From: Volvox africanus
Taxonomy: Eukaryota; Chlorophyta; Chlorophyceae; Chlamydomonadales; Volvocaceae
Assembly: GCA_030268105.1 (NCBI GenBank)
Contig: BSDZ01000094.1
Coordinates: 558,001 to 622,000 of the forward strand
Direction: 5' to 3'
Length of the DNA: 64,000 nucleotides
Both the position numbers and the translations under genes were made by a program. A model generated the notes under the pieces. That model was not told the DNA's origin, did not search any database, and saw only the letters and a list, made by a program, of their open reading frames with translations. Shown one piece after another: positions 47,801-59,800 of this stretch (position 1 is its first letter; each line of letters opens with the position of its first letter).

Positions 47801-48745
47801 GGGAGGACGGCAGGAGACCCTAGATTGTAATTTTTACCTTTCCTCTCTGCCGTGATGTCTATCTGCGCCCCCCTTTCGAAACGTCCACCGGACTCGGATA
47901 ACCTGTTCTCTTTCCACCATTCCTCCTCTTTACACGGCCTCCGTGTAATTCTTAGGACGCCCAGCCTCAGGCCAAGAAGGAAATTTGTCCACGTTTCCGC
48001 GGCCAAGCACTATCACCGCGCCGCTTCTATCTCTCTAGACTTCCCTAGATCCAAATACACCACCCAAATTGGAACTTGCATGTGCGCACACAAGCACCCG
48101 CCTGCTTTTCTGTGGTTTCATCCCCGCAGACCGCCCCAACCCCATTCCTGCTGCATCACCGCCGGGTATTGGTGCGCACCTCCAGCTCAGGGCTCCAGAA
48201 ATCCTCCGGTTGCGTCGGCATGATCCCGGGCACGATTTCCGGCGGGGGAAGCGGGATCCCCGCCGCCTTCAGCTGGGCCTCCAGGCCTGCAATCGCGGAT
48301 TTGGCTTCGGACACGGTCGTTTTGAGGAGGGTGTTCTCTTCCTGTAGGACCTCCAGAGCACTGGTCGGGTCAGCACGGAAGGCATAGGGCAATGCCGCTG
48401 TGCAGAGCGTCGATCGATTTGATCCTGGAAATGCAGAGAAAACAATCAAGATCGCAAGTTCCTAAAAGTCAGGAAATAATGCTGGAAACGCTCATGCCCG
48501 CGTGCGGTTTGAAGTGTGTGCATTAGGATTGCGGTGCCTATGCTGGAGCTCGTAGACAAGCAGCTATAGTTTTACCGTCACAAACATAATTGCGCGCAAT
48601 GCCCTGCGTATGGAGCGGAAGAGGACAGATGCCCGCTCGCAATTTCCTTACCCACAACCGCTCCAAAGCTCCGTGCTTCCCTAGCAATCAAAGATGTGTT
48701 TGAATGCGGTCCTATGCTAATATGTTTTCGAGCGAACTGGTGCAT
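38897..48745 (-). CDS. SBE: Starch (1,4-alpha-glucan) branching enzyme, GH13
   Basis: Twenty-one exons join in phase to give 864 aa: 48745-48652, 48424-48180, 47742-47623, 47232-47157, 46631-46549, 46051-45814, 45678-45591, 45038-44878, 44239-44197, 43719-43656, 43394-43253, 43136-43002, 42496-42389, 42219-42048, 41897-41792, 41640-41526, 41275-41195, 40768-40656, 40492-40328, 39433-39317, 39025-38897. The enzyme makes alpha-1,6 branches in starch, presumably in the plastid. Exon 1 resembles a transit peptide. A short coiled-coil-like stretch (near residues 55-85) precedes the CBM48-type part ([15 protein letters not shown]). The GH13 motifs are complete: [16 protein letters not shown] (nucleophile about D479), EDVSGMP (acid/base about E534) and AESHDQ (about H602, D603). 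Also seen are [24 protein letters not shown] and [10 protein letters not shown]. The start is ATG 48745. Confidence 0.96.
39470..40024 (+). repeat. Purine-rich GGGGGAGGGA array in SBE intron 19
   Basis: About 550 bp of GGGAGGGGGA-type units with occasional GGCAGGG and GGGAAGG variants lie between exons 19 and 20. The G-rich strand is the template strand for SBE, so the transcript is C/U-rich. Confidence 0.95.
41947..41977 (+). repeat. TTTTGCA heptamer array
   Basis: Four tandem units lie in the SBE intron between exons 14 and 15. Confidence 0.85.
42531..42646 (+). repeat. 21-bp minisatellite in SBE intron 12
   Basis: About six copies of a unit such as CGGTTGGGCGGTACGGCTAA lie between exons 12 and 13. 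Three copies contain GTACGGC; the others have GGGGCGGC at that place. Confidence 0.9.
45331..45387 (+). repeat. GGTTGGGCGGTG dodecamer array
   Basis: About four and a half 12-bp units lie in the SBE intron between exons 7 and 8. Confidence 0.85.
47495..47554 (+). repeat. CCCCTG hexamer array
   Basis: About ten CCCCTG units lie in the SBE intron between exons 3 and 4. Confidence 0.9.
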
Positions 48746-49768
48746 CGTGGTTTGCAACCAGTTCCCCAAGAAGTCTGTATTGGTTTGGGTGCAAGTGCTT
48801 GCAAGGGTCCGTGCTGTGATGAGCCCAGGCTAAACCAAACATACGTCTTATTTTCCATCGGTAGTAACACTATTCATACATTAATCGGAAGTTGCCACAA
48901 ATTGGCGCTCCGTTAGCCTGAGTAAGCAAGCAACTACCTTATCGCGAATCGGTAAGACTACTAAGACCCAGCTCGGCAGTTGATGACTGCCAAGTGCTGA
49001 TAAGCTCGAAGGAAACGTCCATTTCGCACCAAGTTATTCCAAGGACTGGCGATATCAGCAGCTACCTAAGTTGCTGCCTAGTGTCACTAGTTTTAGTGTC
49101 ACCACAACTTGCTAAGCCCCAAGGCAGCACAGTATCGGCCTGATGACGATTCATCACCGATTCCGAACTAACGACTGCAGTTACTAAAACCGCGCCGATA
49201 AGACACGCCAGCCGCGCGTCTTCATAAAAATGGAAGAAAATAATGTCACCTCGATCGTTCTTGGTTACGTTATCACCCGCACGCAGTTTAGTACACCGCC
49301 TCGCCGCCGCCGTTCACCTTCAGCGCTCACCATATGTCAACACACTAATAAATACACGCATAGGCAGGCTTCCACGTCAAACCTACAACCGCTCACAATC
49401 CTGCATCGCTTAACGCGCGCCCCCTAGGTCCTCGCCTGCTGTGCTTCGGGCCCCGCTATTTCCCCACCCCCGCTTTGCCCCCAATTCCGCTCCCTGTCAT
49501 GTCTGCCATATTACCTGCTATTAAACTACATTTTGCTCCCCTTCATCGTCCCAACCCGCACGTGCCGCACCCAAACTTTCCCGGCCCACTGCATCTCTCT
49601 ATTGCGCCTCTCTCCCTTCATCACAAGCGCCTGTGAGTTTCTGTGACTGGTTCCCTGAGCCTTTCCTTTTCCCTCCATTTCCTTTTCTCTAATATCGAAC
49701 TCCAAAGCTCACGCTTCTTTTTCCTACCCGTTAAATCCCGCAGCGGCGAAACACGCAAACCCGGAAAT
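48746..49768. other. Intergenic region upstream of SBE and downstream of the carrier gene
   Basis: The genes are in tandem on the minus strand, so this must hold the carrier 3' UTR and the SBE promoter. It is free of long repeats and lower in GC than the genes. I see no coding exon and no clear promoter element. Confidence 0.5.
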
Positions 49769-50578
49769 TCATGTATCCGTTTTGGCCTTTTTTACCCCAA
49801 GCAACTTCTTCATCGCCTCGTATGATACCATACGAATGGCGTTCTGAGGCACCACCTTGACCGAGTTGGCCACCCAGCCGCGGTAGAAGCCCCGTACGCC
49901 CTCCCTCTGCCAGATGGTTTGGAAGGCGTCCAGCTGGTTGCGGTAGGCCTGACCCTTCATCTGCATGCGCCGACGGATGGTATCCAGCGGGTAGCATATG
50001 GAGGCTGCGAAGGTTCCCGAGGTACCACCCACCAGCAGGTTGGCCATCGCTGATTGCGGCCTGTGGATGGAGGTTAATCTGAAGGTTCGCTATTTCTTAA
50101 GAGGGCGAGACAAAGGGCAAAATTAGACAGTACGGAACTATATGATGCAGTCTGCGAAGAACCACCAGGATCGTGCACAGCATACTAGACAGGGAGGGGG
50201 CTGCCCACGCAAGATCATGAGGGAGGAACCCAACGGGGTGTGGGTTCTCGGGTGCGGGGTTTGATTGGACTGGCCATACTTGGGGCCGTCGGGCCAAGGG
50301 GAGACCCAAAGGGAAGTCCGTGGAGGTCAACAATAGAGGGATATAATCAGCGCCGCGGGCTACACATGAGAGCCTTATGGAGGAGTGAAGTCGAGCTGTT
50401 AGGCGGGAGGTACCAGCCGACTTATGATGGGGGCAAAGAGCCGTAAACCGAACGCAGGCAAGGAGTGTGGACGTGGACGCAAAAGGGAAGGCGGGGGTGG
50501 GAGACGGTAGCGACGGATTCAGGGGCAAAAGCAGCATACGGCAGAAGCACGCAGAGATAGCGCGGCAGCAAGACAGCA

Positions 50579-50613
<35 letters not shown>

Positions 50614-53221
50614 CGCCTCGTCATCTAATAAGTGACGCCCATGATTCCCACTGTCCTAATCTGTTGTCTAGCGAAACACAGCCACAGGCCAACGGCGAGC
50701 ATAGGCCACATATTGCTCCCTGCCATTCGTCTCATCACTCTCAACTGGTAGAAATTAGGCCCAGGCCCTTCACTCCGCACGAGACCCCACCCCAAAAGCC
50801 CGCAAACCTCCCCGGCAGCCAAGCGGCCTCCCGGCAGCCTGCACCTCCATCTCCTGCCCCTCTCGTCGCACCTCTCCCCGTGATACAGCCATTTCTTAAT
50901 CAGGTCGTAGGTGGCGAAATTGAGCGCTGCGTAGGGCGCGATGCCGATGAGGGTGGGCACCAGACCCTTGTACAGTGACATCAGGCCTTCAGTGCGGGCC
51001 ATCACAGTGGCGGCATGGATGGCACCTGTCGTTGGCAGGGGCATCGATGATGTGTTGGGCATCGATGATGTGTTTTGGGAACTCAGTCATGACGAAGAGT
51101 CAGTCATGACGCGCATGTGTTTCGCGCATGTCGTATTGAGATCCTGTATGAAGCTGTGTGACCATCGGCGGTATGATGTGATGTCGCATCTTCACCTTCC
51201 CACCTCGTAGCCGGTACCTGAACAATCCTCCCATGGGCCCAGCAACTACGAAACCAATCGGCCCCGCAGCCCCGCCAGGCGCGGTTCACCTTCTTTTCCC
51301 CACGCTGGACAAATCCCAGGAAACCCATATCACGATTGCGCAAACAATATGGTACTGTACAGTGGCGGTGCACGCACCGCGGTAGGGATGGTTGGGGAGC
51401 GCTAGCCGCAGTCGCACGGTGTCCAGCGGATGCGTGAGGGCGGTTGCGGTCATACCCGCACACGCGCCCGCCAGCAGCCGCCGTGGCACTGTTAGCTCGT
51501 GTCGCTCATCAGCCAGAAACCGCTTGTACGTGTCATTCGAAGCCAGCTGTGGGAATGAATAAAAAGAATGAGGAGGAGAAAGCGCGCAGTTCGGGGGAAG
51601 CCCGGTGGCGGGGCCCGCCGTGTGTTTGCATCCACTTTCGAGTAGTCGCAATATGAGCAATGCAGATAGCCTACCAGTACACAGCTAACACACAGGTTGG
51701 AATACTTCGTTTCCCGTTTGTGATCGACATGAATGTAAAGCTCCCAAGCGAAGTCGAAAGGGAACACATGGAGCAGTGCGCAAAACTACGGAAGCATTCG
51801 CCTTACGCAAAACGAAATAGCAACTTGGTTACATGAAGACGACTAAAAATAAATAGAAATGGTCGCACAATGCATATGTACAGGCAGCTGAAGAGGCACA
51901 CCCTGCTTGATCAGGAACTGTCAGGATACGACCACGGACCATATGACGCGCACACACGTCAGCGCACCTGCGCTGCAGAGTATGGGAAGATGCGGATGAT
52001 GTTGACACCGTTGCCTTTCCAGAACGCCAGGAATCCCTCCTCCCTGGGCGCAAATGGACAGCATCAAGGCACCCCAGGGAACAATAGCAGTGGTGAGCGG
52101 ACGCAAGGCAAGTCTCTTGCCTTGCAACGGGTGCAGCCTGACGCCATGACGTCCACGAAAGTTGAATGCTTATGTGTCTCTATGTCCCGCTTGTGTGTGC
52201 ATATGCGAATGTACCTCAGCGGCATTTGAGGAGGTGCACTTCCGACGTTCCGACGCGGCACCGTCCGTCCATACGGCTACACAGCGGCTGGACATATGGG
52301 TGGATCTGTCCACATACGGTTTAGGTCTCGAAACACGCTTCTGTCCGCGTCGGTGAGTCAGGAAGCCTTGCGTCGGGTTGACTGAGACAGTGCACGATGT
52401 CTGGCAGCCTCCTCATGACCTCTCCCTCTCCCCGGCCCGCACATACAGACTATTAATATTACTGTTACTATTCAGGTGCTACGCGGCATGTGCCATTTAG
52501 AGATTGTGATACCACACAAGACACAACGGGCTCGAAATCCCTTCCCTTTCGCTTCCATCTCAGTAGTGCATTTATCCGGGTTCGAGCCCTGCAAGTCATA
52601 CTGCCCTCTTTGTTGCACAACCTCCCAGCGCGAAATCCGACAACCGGGCGACGGATTACAACCTAAACACAAGGATGCAGTAAAGCCAAAAGATAACAGT
52701 GGCCGGATTCCTGATATGGGTCTTCCTCGACACTGGGAGGTAATAGAGTTGGGGTTATATGCGTGCCCGTCCTAAGGACGCCTTGCGTGAGCCCGGGCTG
52801 GCACCGTGGACGTCTTGTATGGACGTAGGGACTAACGCACAGCGGTTCATTGGAGCGGATAAGAGATGCAAGAAGATAAGAAAGTTGGCTTTGTTTAGGG
52901 CGGACAGAGCTGATCTCTGAAACCTTGGCGGTGGAGGAGTTTGCTCGAACCCCAACCCAGCCCTGGAGGTTTAACCGCCGTGGCCTCACCGAACAATTTT
53001 TAACGCCGCCTGCCCGACGCCCGTGTAAGCTGTGGGCGATGTGCCAGGCCCAGCTACGGCCTGTAGACAGTGCGACAGTCTAGGAGATTGGATGGCTGCC
53101 CGTTCTTGATGCAACGCCCGTGCAACAGCCGCACCTGGACTTGGAACAGAAGTTTGATGCGATCCAGCGGTGCTGTGCATGTACGGGCAATTGCTCCAGC
53201 CGTTCCGCCAGCGAAGAACAT
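49769..53221 (-). CDS. Mitochondrial carrier family transporter (adenine-nucleotide-carrier-like)
   Basis: Six exons join in phase: 53221-53135, 53060-52990, 52043-51968, 51546-51378, 51025-50872, 50060-49769, giving 282 aa. All three carrier repeats are present with their signature motifs PLDRIK, PLDTVR and PLDTIR, the first following AGAIARTCTA. Other family marks are FWKGNGVNIIRIFPYSA, LAGACAGMTATALTHPLD, LYKGLVPTLIGIAPYAALNF and FYRGWVANSVKVVPQNAIR. Six membrane helices are expected. RRRMQM after the third motif resembles the RRRMMM of ADP/ATP carriers, and the overall pattern recalls plant TAAC-type adenine nucleotide carriers, but substrate and membrane (mitochondrial, plastid or other) are inference. 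The start at ATG 53221 sits right at repeat 1, and a preceding CAG could be an acceptor, so an upstream exon with a targeting sequence may be missing. A separate minus-strand frame from 53334 with ATG (MTESKRQANLLDSSRL) could be part of it but is out of phase as read. Confidence 0.92.
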
Positions 53222-53865
53222 CCTGCAGTAAGGCCGCAGCGTTCTTTCGTCCGTTGCGCCTTGAAGGAACTGACGCCTTCCATCACCAACCTGGAGCTAT
53301 CCAAAAGATTTGCTTGACGTTTAGACTCTGTCATTTTGTTTGTATTGTAGCACTGGTGGATAAAATACTTTGCCTCGGACTACCTCAACGATAAATATGC
53401 GCGTTTGGTATAACTATACAGAACAGCCTGTGCATGACCTGAAAAACGACTTCCATAGATAAAAGGTTAACCTAGCCAGCATTGGATCGGCCGTGACAGA
53501 GCAACTAATCTTGATTGGATTTTCGACTAAAAAATCGTACAACTGGCAACCGTGAAAGCTCGTTAGCTAATGTACTAATCTTCGGAGCTCGCACTCTACT
53601 GTACTTGCTTGTGGACTTGCTTTACATGACTTAACACCTATGTCTTCCCTATTCACTTCATATGACAGCTCGAAATTTATTGGCGCCACGAAGATGGGCT
53701 TGTGCTTTGATACTATCTTAATTAAATATCATTAAGTGTACCAATACGTACTTCTTTTACAAGCTTAGTGATCTTGTACACTGGTGGGCGGAATCGACAG
53801 CTTTGACGACGGATAACAGCATAATAGCTTTCGCGCCAAGCATATAATAATAACTTAACCTGAAG
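53222..53865. promoter_or_regulatory. Shared divergent upstream region, carrier / PLC
   Basis: A 644-bp AT-richer stretch separates the two start codons. No clear named promoter element is visible. A possible upstream carrier exon may lie in its left end. Confidence 0.5.
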
Positions 53866-56800
53866 ATGGGAAACAGCTGCACCTGCCTTGAAAAGGGTTC
53901 ATGGGATGGTCACCCAGGGGTAACTGCTTCTTACCCCGAAAGCTCTGAAGTCTACCAGGACATGACGCAGCCACTGCCGCACTACTTCATTTCATCGGGA
54001 CACAACTCGTATCTGACGGGGGACCAGCTGTTCGCGACAGCTGGAACGGCAACTATCTTGAAGGTGCGACGGCATTAGCCAGACATTCCGGAATCAGCAG
54101 GGTGACGGAAACAATACGTGATGCCTTTCCTGCAGAGTTTACGGGCAGGATGTCGAGTCATTGAGCTGGATGTTTACAACGGGCCCATCTGCAAACACGG
54201 AGGCACGTTCACATCGCCTGTTAGCTTCCAGGTATGCAAGTGAAGGCTGGCATCACATGATTTTATTGACTGTCATATATTTTTCACCTCAAGGCAATAT
54301 TGTCTATCCAGTTTTTACCTTCCCGTCGTACTGCATACGTTAAGAATATACCTAAAAAGAGCATTGCTTTGCGCGAAGATCCGCGCATCACGGCAAGCCG
54401 TGAGCAGAATCAATGACCCAAAACAAGCTTACCTAACCACTCATCCCGCTTTCGAGTCTGCACGGTATAGGGAGATCAGCTGCTTCCGCAGTTCCGCCGC
54501 TCCCACCCTGCTACTTGCTTGCCGCGGATGCTTCTGCTGTTGCTGCTCTCATCGCCATTATTGCTATTCGCACTGCCGCCATTGCTGCCCCGATTGCAGG
54601 AATGTATTGCGGCGATCGGCCAAGCTGCCTTCCTAAGCTCCCACTACCCCGTCATCATTACAATGGAAAACCATACCGACGTTGCCAACCAGGTAGCCAC
54701 TGGAGACCAGGCTACACGATGTTTGGGATTTCAATGCGAAGGACCCATCGACCATGGAACACGAAACCCCTACAGACCCTTACTATCCCCGGAGCCGCTG
54801 AGGAAAAATTTGGATTGGGACAGCTCAAAAACCTGAATAATCAACATTTTAATTCCATTCCAAAACCTCAAAACTATAACCTCAAAACGTGAATGTGGTG
54901 AATAAAGCGAAACGGAACTAACGGAGTGGCGCCAACGAACTTTGGCAGTGGGGATTATTGCTTGGGGGTGGGTGAATTTGGGGACTTGAGGGACAGAACC
55001 GCCGACCCAAATGATACGCACTATGGAGAGAAGGCGCGCACGTGAGCCTCATCAAGGCGACGACAGCAATGGCAGCCATAAAGGATGGAAAGGCAAGAGG
55101 CGTCTTGCCTCCCGAATTCGACGCCTCTTGCCTTTCCATCCTTCATGGCTGCCATCGCTGATGTAGGCTGTAAGAACGGGAACCACGAGCTAGGTTCAAC
55201 ATCAGCCGCAGGAGCTGGTGTCTTCTGTATATTGCCTACGTGGGTTTTCATACTTCTCCTTTCATATATCATTCCACGTGTCCAGCCTATATGAAGGCAA
55301 GCCTTCGACTGATTGTCTCTCTACCGGATTGACAAGATTATCTCAACCAATAAGTGCTCCATGCATGCATGCAAAGGCATCATTTTGCTGCGTGTGCACA
55401 ACCTTGCCCACCTCGCCTCCCTTAAACCCGAACTCCAAACGCGTAGGGCAAGATGGCAGAGATCCTGCAGAAGGTCCTGGGCGAGCGGCTCTTCGTGCCC
55501 GATCCTGAGGACAGGCGGAGAGAGTTCCTGTCCCCCGCGGAGCTCAAGGACAAGATTGTGTGTCGCACATCGGTGAGGGAGGAGCGGGGGTGGATGTGGT
55601 TGGAGGGGAGGGGAGGGGAAGGAGAAATTGAAGTCGATTTTGAGGGTGAATGGATGAGAGACCCTTTAGCAGAGCAGTGAGAAGCGTGTGTGTGTGTGTT
55701 CTCCGCCCAGCGCGTTAGTGGGTCTCTTACCTGGCGAAGAAAGCTTTGGCAAAACTCTAACAAGTAACACCAACAACAGTGTTGCCACAATGTTGTTAAC
55801 CTGTAACGCTCGGAACATTACTGTACGGAATTAGTCCATGAACGAACCCAACTCGGACGGAGAGGGGTAGGAACTAATGAAGAGACCCACCAAATACGAG
55901 GTGATGCAGGTGCGCGCCTCGGAAGTGTATTATGCCCCTAGGAATGATACCTAACAGAGGTTTTGGCGTTGCATATCCGGAGTAAAGATGGGGCGCAAAC
56001 ATCCTGGCTGGTCAGGGATAAAGGGCAGCAGCGGCCGTGCGGCTGTGGCGGCGACAGTAGCTATAATGGTGCTGGTGCTGGTGTAATTGGTGGTGACATG
56101 GCGACGGCAGTGGCAGTGCTCGTGATGATATTGGTATTGGTGATGATATTGGTGATGGTGATGGTGATGGTGATGGTGGCGGTCTGATAGGTAAAGGTTG
56201 ACTTGTTTGGGTAGGGCCGTAGGAGAAGGGCCCATACAGCTGGAGGAAGGGCTTGCATGGTACAACTGGCACATGCAGATGGCCGGGTTGTAGCGGCGGA
56301 TAGTAGCACAGGACGAGCCGGGTAATTATGTTGCGCACCAGTCACATCCAGCAGCACGTGAGGTTAAAGACCATACACAGAATCGCGCAATCCCGCATCA
56401 CCGTAACCCGCGACATTGCCGTGCCGTGCCATATGCTCGTTGGACATAAATTTTGGTAATGTTGATTAAAGTAATAATGACAATCATCATCATAATTATT
56501 ATTTGTTATTGTGATTTATTGATACGTAATAGAATGGTGCCTACTTGTTTCCTGCTTTTCCCTCCAGCTCATGTGGAGGTGTTGGATTTTGCCGTACACC
56601 CCTTCGTTCCCCCTCCCCCCCACTTACGATCCCGCTCCGACCCAGATCAAGCATTCCGGAACCTACCACCCTGAGTTCCGGAAGCTGATCTATATTCGCA
56701 ACACCAAATGTTCGTCATTGCAAGACATGATCAAGAGAGGTAAGAAGTGCAAGAGGCACCTTGCACATCCTTGACTGCATATTGTAGATGTCCCATTTGG

Positions 56801-59800
56801 GCGGGTCGGGTGGGGCGAGAATTGCGGTGTGCGGTTACGGTAAACGGAATAATGAAAAAGTCCGGACCCGGAATGTTGCAGAGGAACGCACTGGCATAGG
56901 GAAGGGAAGGGCAGTCATGCAATCATACGTGACCACAGGTCGCGCCGGTGACCTTCGCCGGTGACAATCGGGTAGCTGGTGAGGCCACAGTCCCATCACA
57001 GCCATCCTTAGCAGTCGTCACCTGGGTGTGGATTTCTTCGCCACGTTTCACTGATCAACTGCTCAGATTTAAGAATAACAGGGAGAATTGCTCTTCATTC
57101 AGCCTTCAGGGCTGTCAGTCGTAAATGGTTATAATAGCGTACTAACAACGTACTGACTTTGCAAATTCCGAAACCGCGATTTTTATAGTTCCCCAAGCGG
57201 CTTGTTTGCGGTCAATTACGGCAAAATATAGAATAACGCTAGGGCAAAATCCCTTACCCCCGAAGGACTCCATCGTTTTCAGGACTATATCCATTGGCCT
57301 TCCTTTAAATAAGGCGGTACAATATCGTTCGACATGTAATTGTCGGACAGGACCCAAAAGCGCTATGGACACACATTCTAGGGATGCCACCAGGCGCATA
57401 GCTTAAACGGGCTGCTCGCTAATTATTCGTCCAGGACTCCAGAAATGTACGATAATATGACGGCATGGAAAGATATCGTATTTTCCGGAGCTGTGAGCGC
57501 AGTTTTGAACGTATTTAAAACGCTCGAGTCCGCATTTGACAAACGGACTTCTATCTTAATTTGGCATGCCTGTACAACAAATCGTTTTGCATTTGCGTTT
57601 TGCTATACAGGCAACGGATTCATTCGTAATTATAATAATAATTACACATAAAAGGATTTGTTGTACAGACATGCCAATTAAGATAGAAGTCCGTTTGTCA
57701 AATGCGGACTCGAACGTTTTAAATACGTTCAAAAATTATACGTCCAAAATGTATACATATATATACTTTTTGGTTGTGTACGGTAGCGATTGCAAGGGTC
57801 CGAGGTACCCGTCGTACCAGGATAAAATAAATGCTAAAATCCGCACCAAAATAAGGAAGACATGTTGGGGAATACATTCCGTTGGGAGTAAGTTAATTGA
57901 TTAGTTGAAGTTCCCTAACCCTGTTATTCCTCATCCAGGGCGCAGGGTTAACGGAAGTAAGATAGGGTAACCGTTATGATTTCGATACCCCCTTCTACCC
58001 AGTCTTCCTGCAAGCTCTCCAAACATCTTTCCGCATATGAGGTACGATCACGCAGCTCGCGTACTAACCACGCTTAGATTCACAGAACCTCGGCCTCACT
58101 TGCTTCCCGTCTGTTCTGTTGCTATCGCCCGTCAGAGGATGTGGTGTCATCTTCGTTCGAGGAGACGGCAATGCCTCAGGTAATGCTGCCACTACCACTA
58201 CCTGCGGCATTTCCTCCCCCTGCTCCTCCTCCTTGCACTCCTTATACTACTATTCCTCATCTCTTATATCACTCCCGCTGCTCTCCTTCGTGTCGCTCTC
58301 TGGTGACATCACTCAATGCATTGCACGACACACAAACACACACGCACACACGACACACACACACAGACACGTGTTGCCCATCCTCCACATCTCCCTAGTC
58401 GGACGAGTTGGGCCCCGACGACTCTGAGGCTAAGGTGGAGAAGCAGAAGAAGAAGCTCCTGACGAAACGGAGGAGCTGGAAGGAGCAGCTGGAGAAGAGC
58501 CCCGAGGACCTCGGTGATGAGCCGGAGGACGCACTGCTTCCTGGAGAGCGCGGAATGGTTGCAGGCTCTTTGCAGGAGCTGTACACCTACACCTCTCGCC
58601 ACATGGCACGTGTCTATCCGGCGCTGTGGCGGGTCACATCCGGGAATTATAACCCCATGCGTGCCTGGGTGCGCGGGGCCAGCCTGGCAGCGCTGAACTG
58701 GCAAGTGTGGGACAAGGCGCTGTGGTGTAATGAGGCAAAGGTGAGGAGGGGGAGTTGGGGAAGTCGATCGAATAAACAAGTGGAAGAAATGGAAACCTGG
58801 GAAAGCTATTAGATCCTATTTTGGATGTTCTGCGGGAGTTTTTTGCTAGTTCTTCCCTCACTTCGCGCTGGCCATGCTCCTGCACTTCAGTTCATGGACA
58901 ACGGGCGGTGCGGCTACGTTCTGAAGCCGCAGTGGATGCGGTCGCCCGGGGCGCAGCTCCCGCAGGGTACTCCCCGCAAGCTGGTGGTGCGGGTGCACAG
59001 CGCACACAAGTACCAGGGCAGAAACTGCTTCGTGTTTAAAGACGACCTGTTCGTCAAGGTGAGATGGGGACGTAGGGGGGAGAGGAGGGTTGTTGGGGTG
59101 GAGGGAAGGTTGCGAAGGGGGGGACATGTGGGCTGCATGGGGAGGGGGGAGGAGGGAGGCGATGTTGGGGCGGGCGACGCCTTCTGCACAGAGTCATGGT
59201 GCGTGTGGCTCCTATCATCACAATTCCCACGTCCGATACAATACAGTTTACACATGCACCCCGCCGCCCTACCCCGCCATGCTGCCGCCGCCATGCCCTT
59301 CGCAGATCAACATTTGGGGCATGCCGTGCGACTGCTCCTCCCAGAAGACTCGCACAGCCCACGACACCGGCCGGCTGCTGGTGGACAAGGAGTTCATTTT
59401 CCCCTTGCGATTCCCGGAAATGGCGGTGCTCTGCCTTGCGCTCAAGGACGACGACTCGGGCGGCATAGGGGGGGCAGGTGCGTGTAGTGGAAATCTCATG
59501 TAGTGGAAGATGTAATAGCGGTAGTAGCTGCAGTTCAAGATTTTGTCCTGGTGGCACTTATCGTCCTAATGGCAGTTGCTCTCGCCAACCGTACAGGATT
59601 CCTTCTGCGATTCCTTCAGAGCTGATTCCATTCCTTGACATATCCCCATCTGCCTACCTCCCCCCATCCCCCATCCCCCATCCCCCCCACTCCTCAGTCC
59701 GCAGCGCTGTGGCCGACTCCCTAGGTTATTTCTCCCTGCCGCTGTCGGTCTTGGCGGAGGGCGATTTCAAGCTGGTGCTTAAGGACCCCGTCACGGGTCA

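Noticed and set aside
48980..49200. TGATGA and CTGA boxes resembling a C/D snoRNA on either strand
   Set aside because: Box spacing and flanking terminal stems do not fit, and such short boxes are common by chance.
52490..52620. B-box-like motifs (GGTTCGAGCC at 52579, and GGGCTCGAAATCCC upstream) suggesting a tRNA gene or SINE
   Set aside because: No A box at the right distance and no cloverleaf; one T-stem-like hairpin alone is not enough. Kept only as a thing to search for repeats.
54364..54836. Cys/Ala/Leu-rich open frames in the PLC gene
   Set aside because: They overlap PLC exon 3 and its introns in other frames; the conserved X-domain frame explains the segment.
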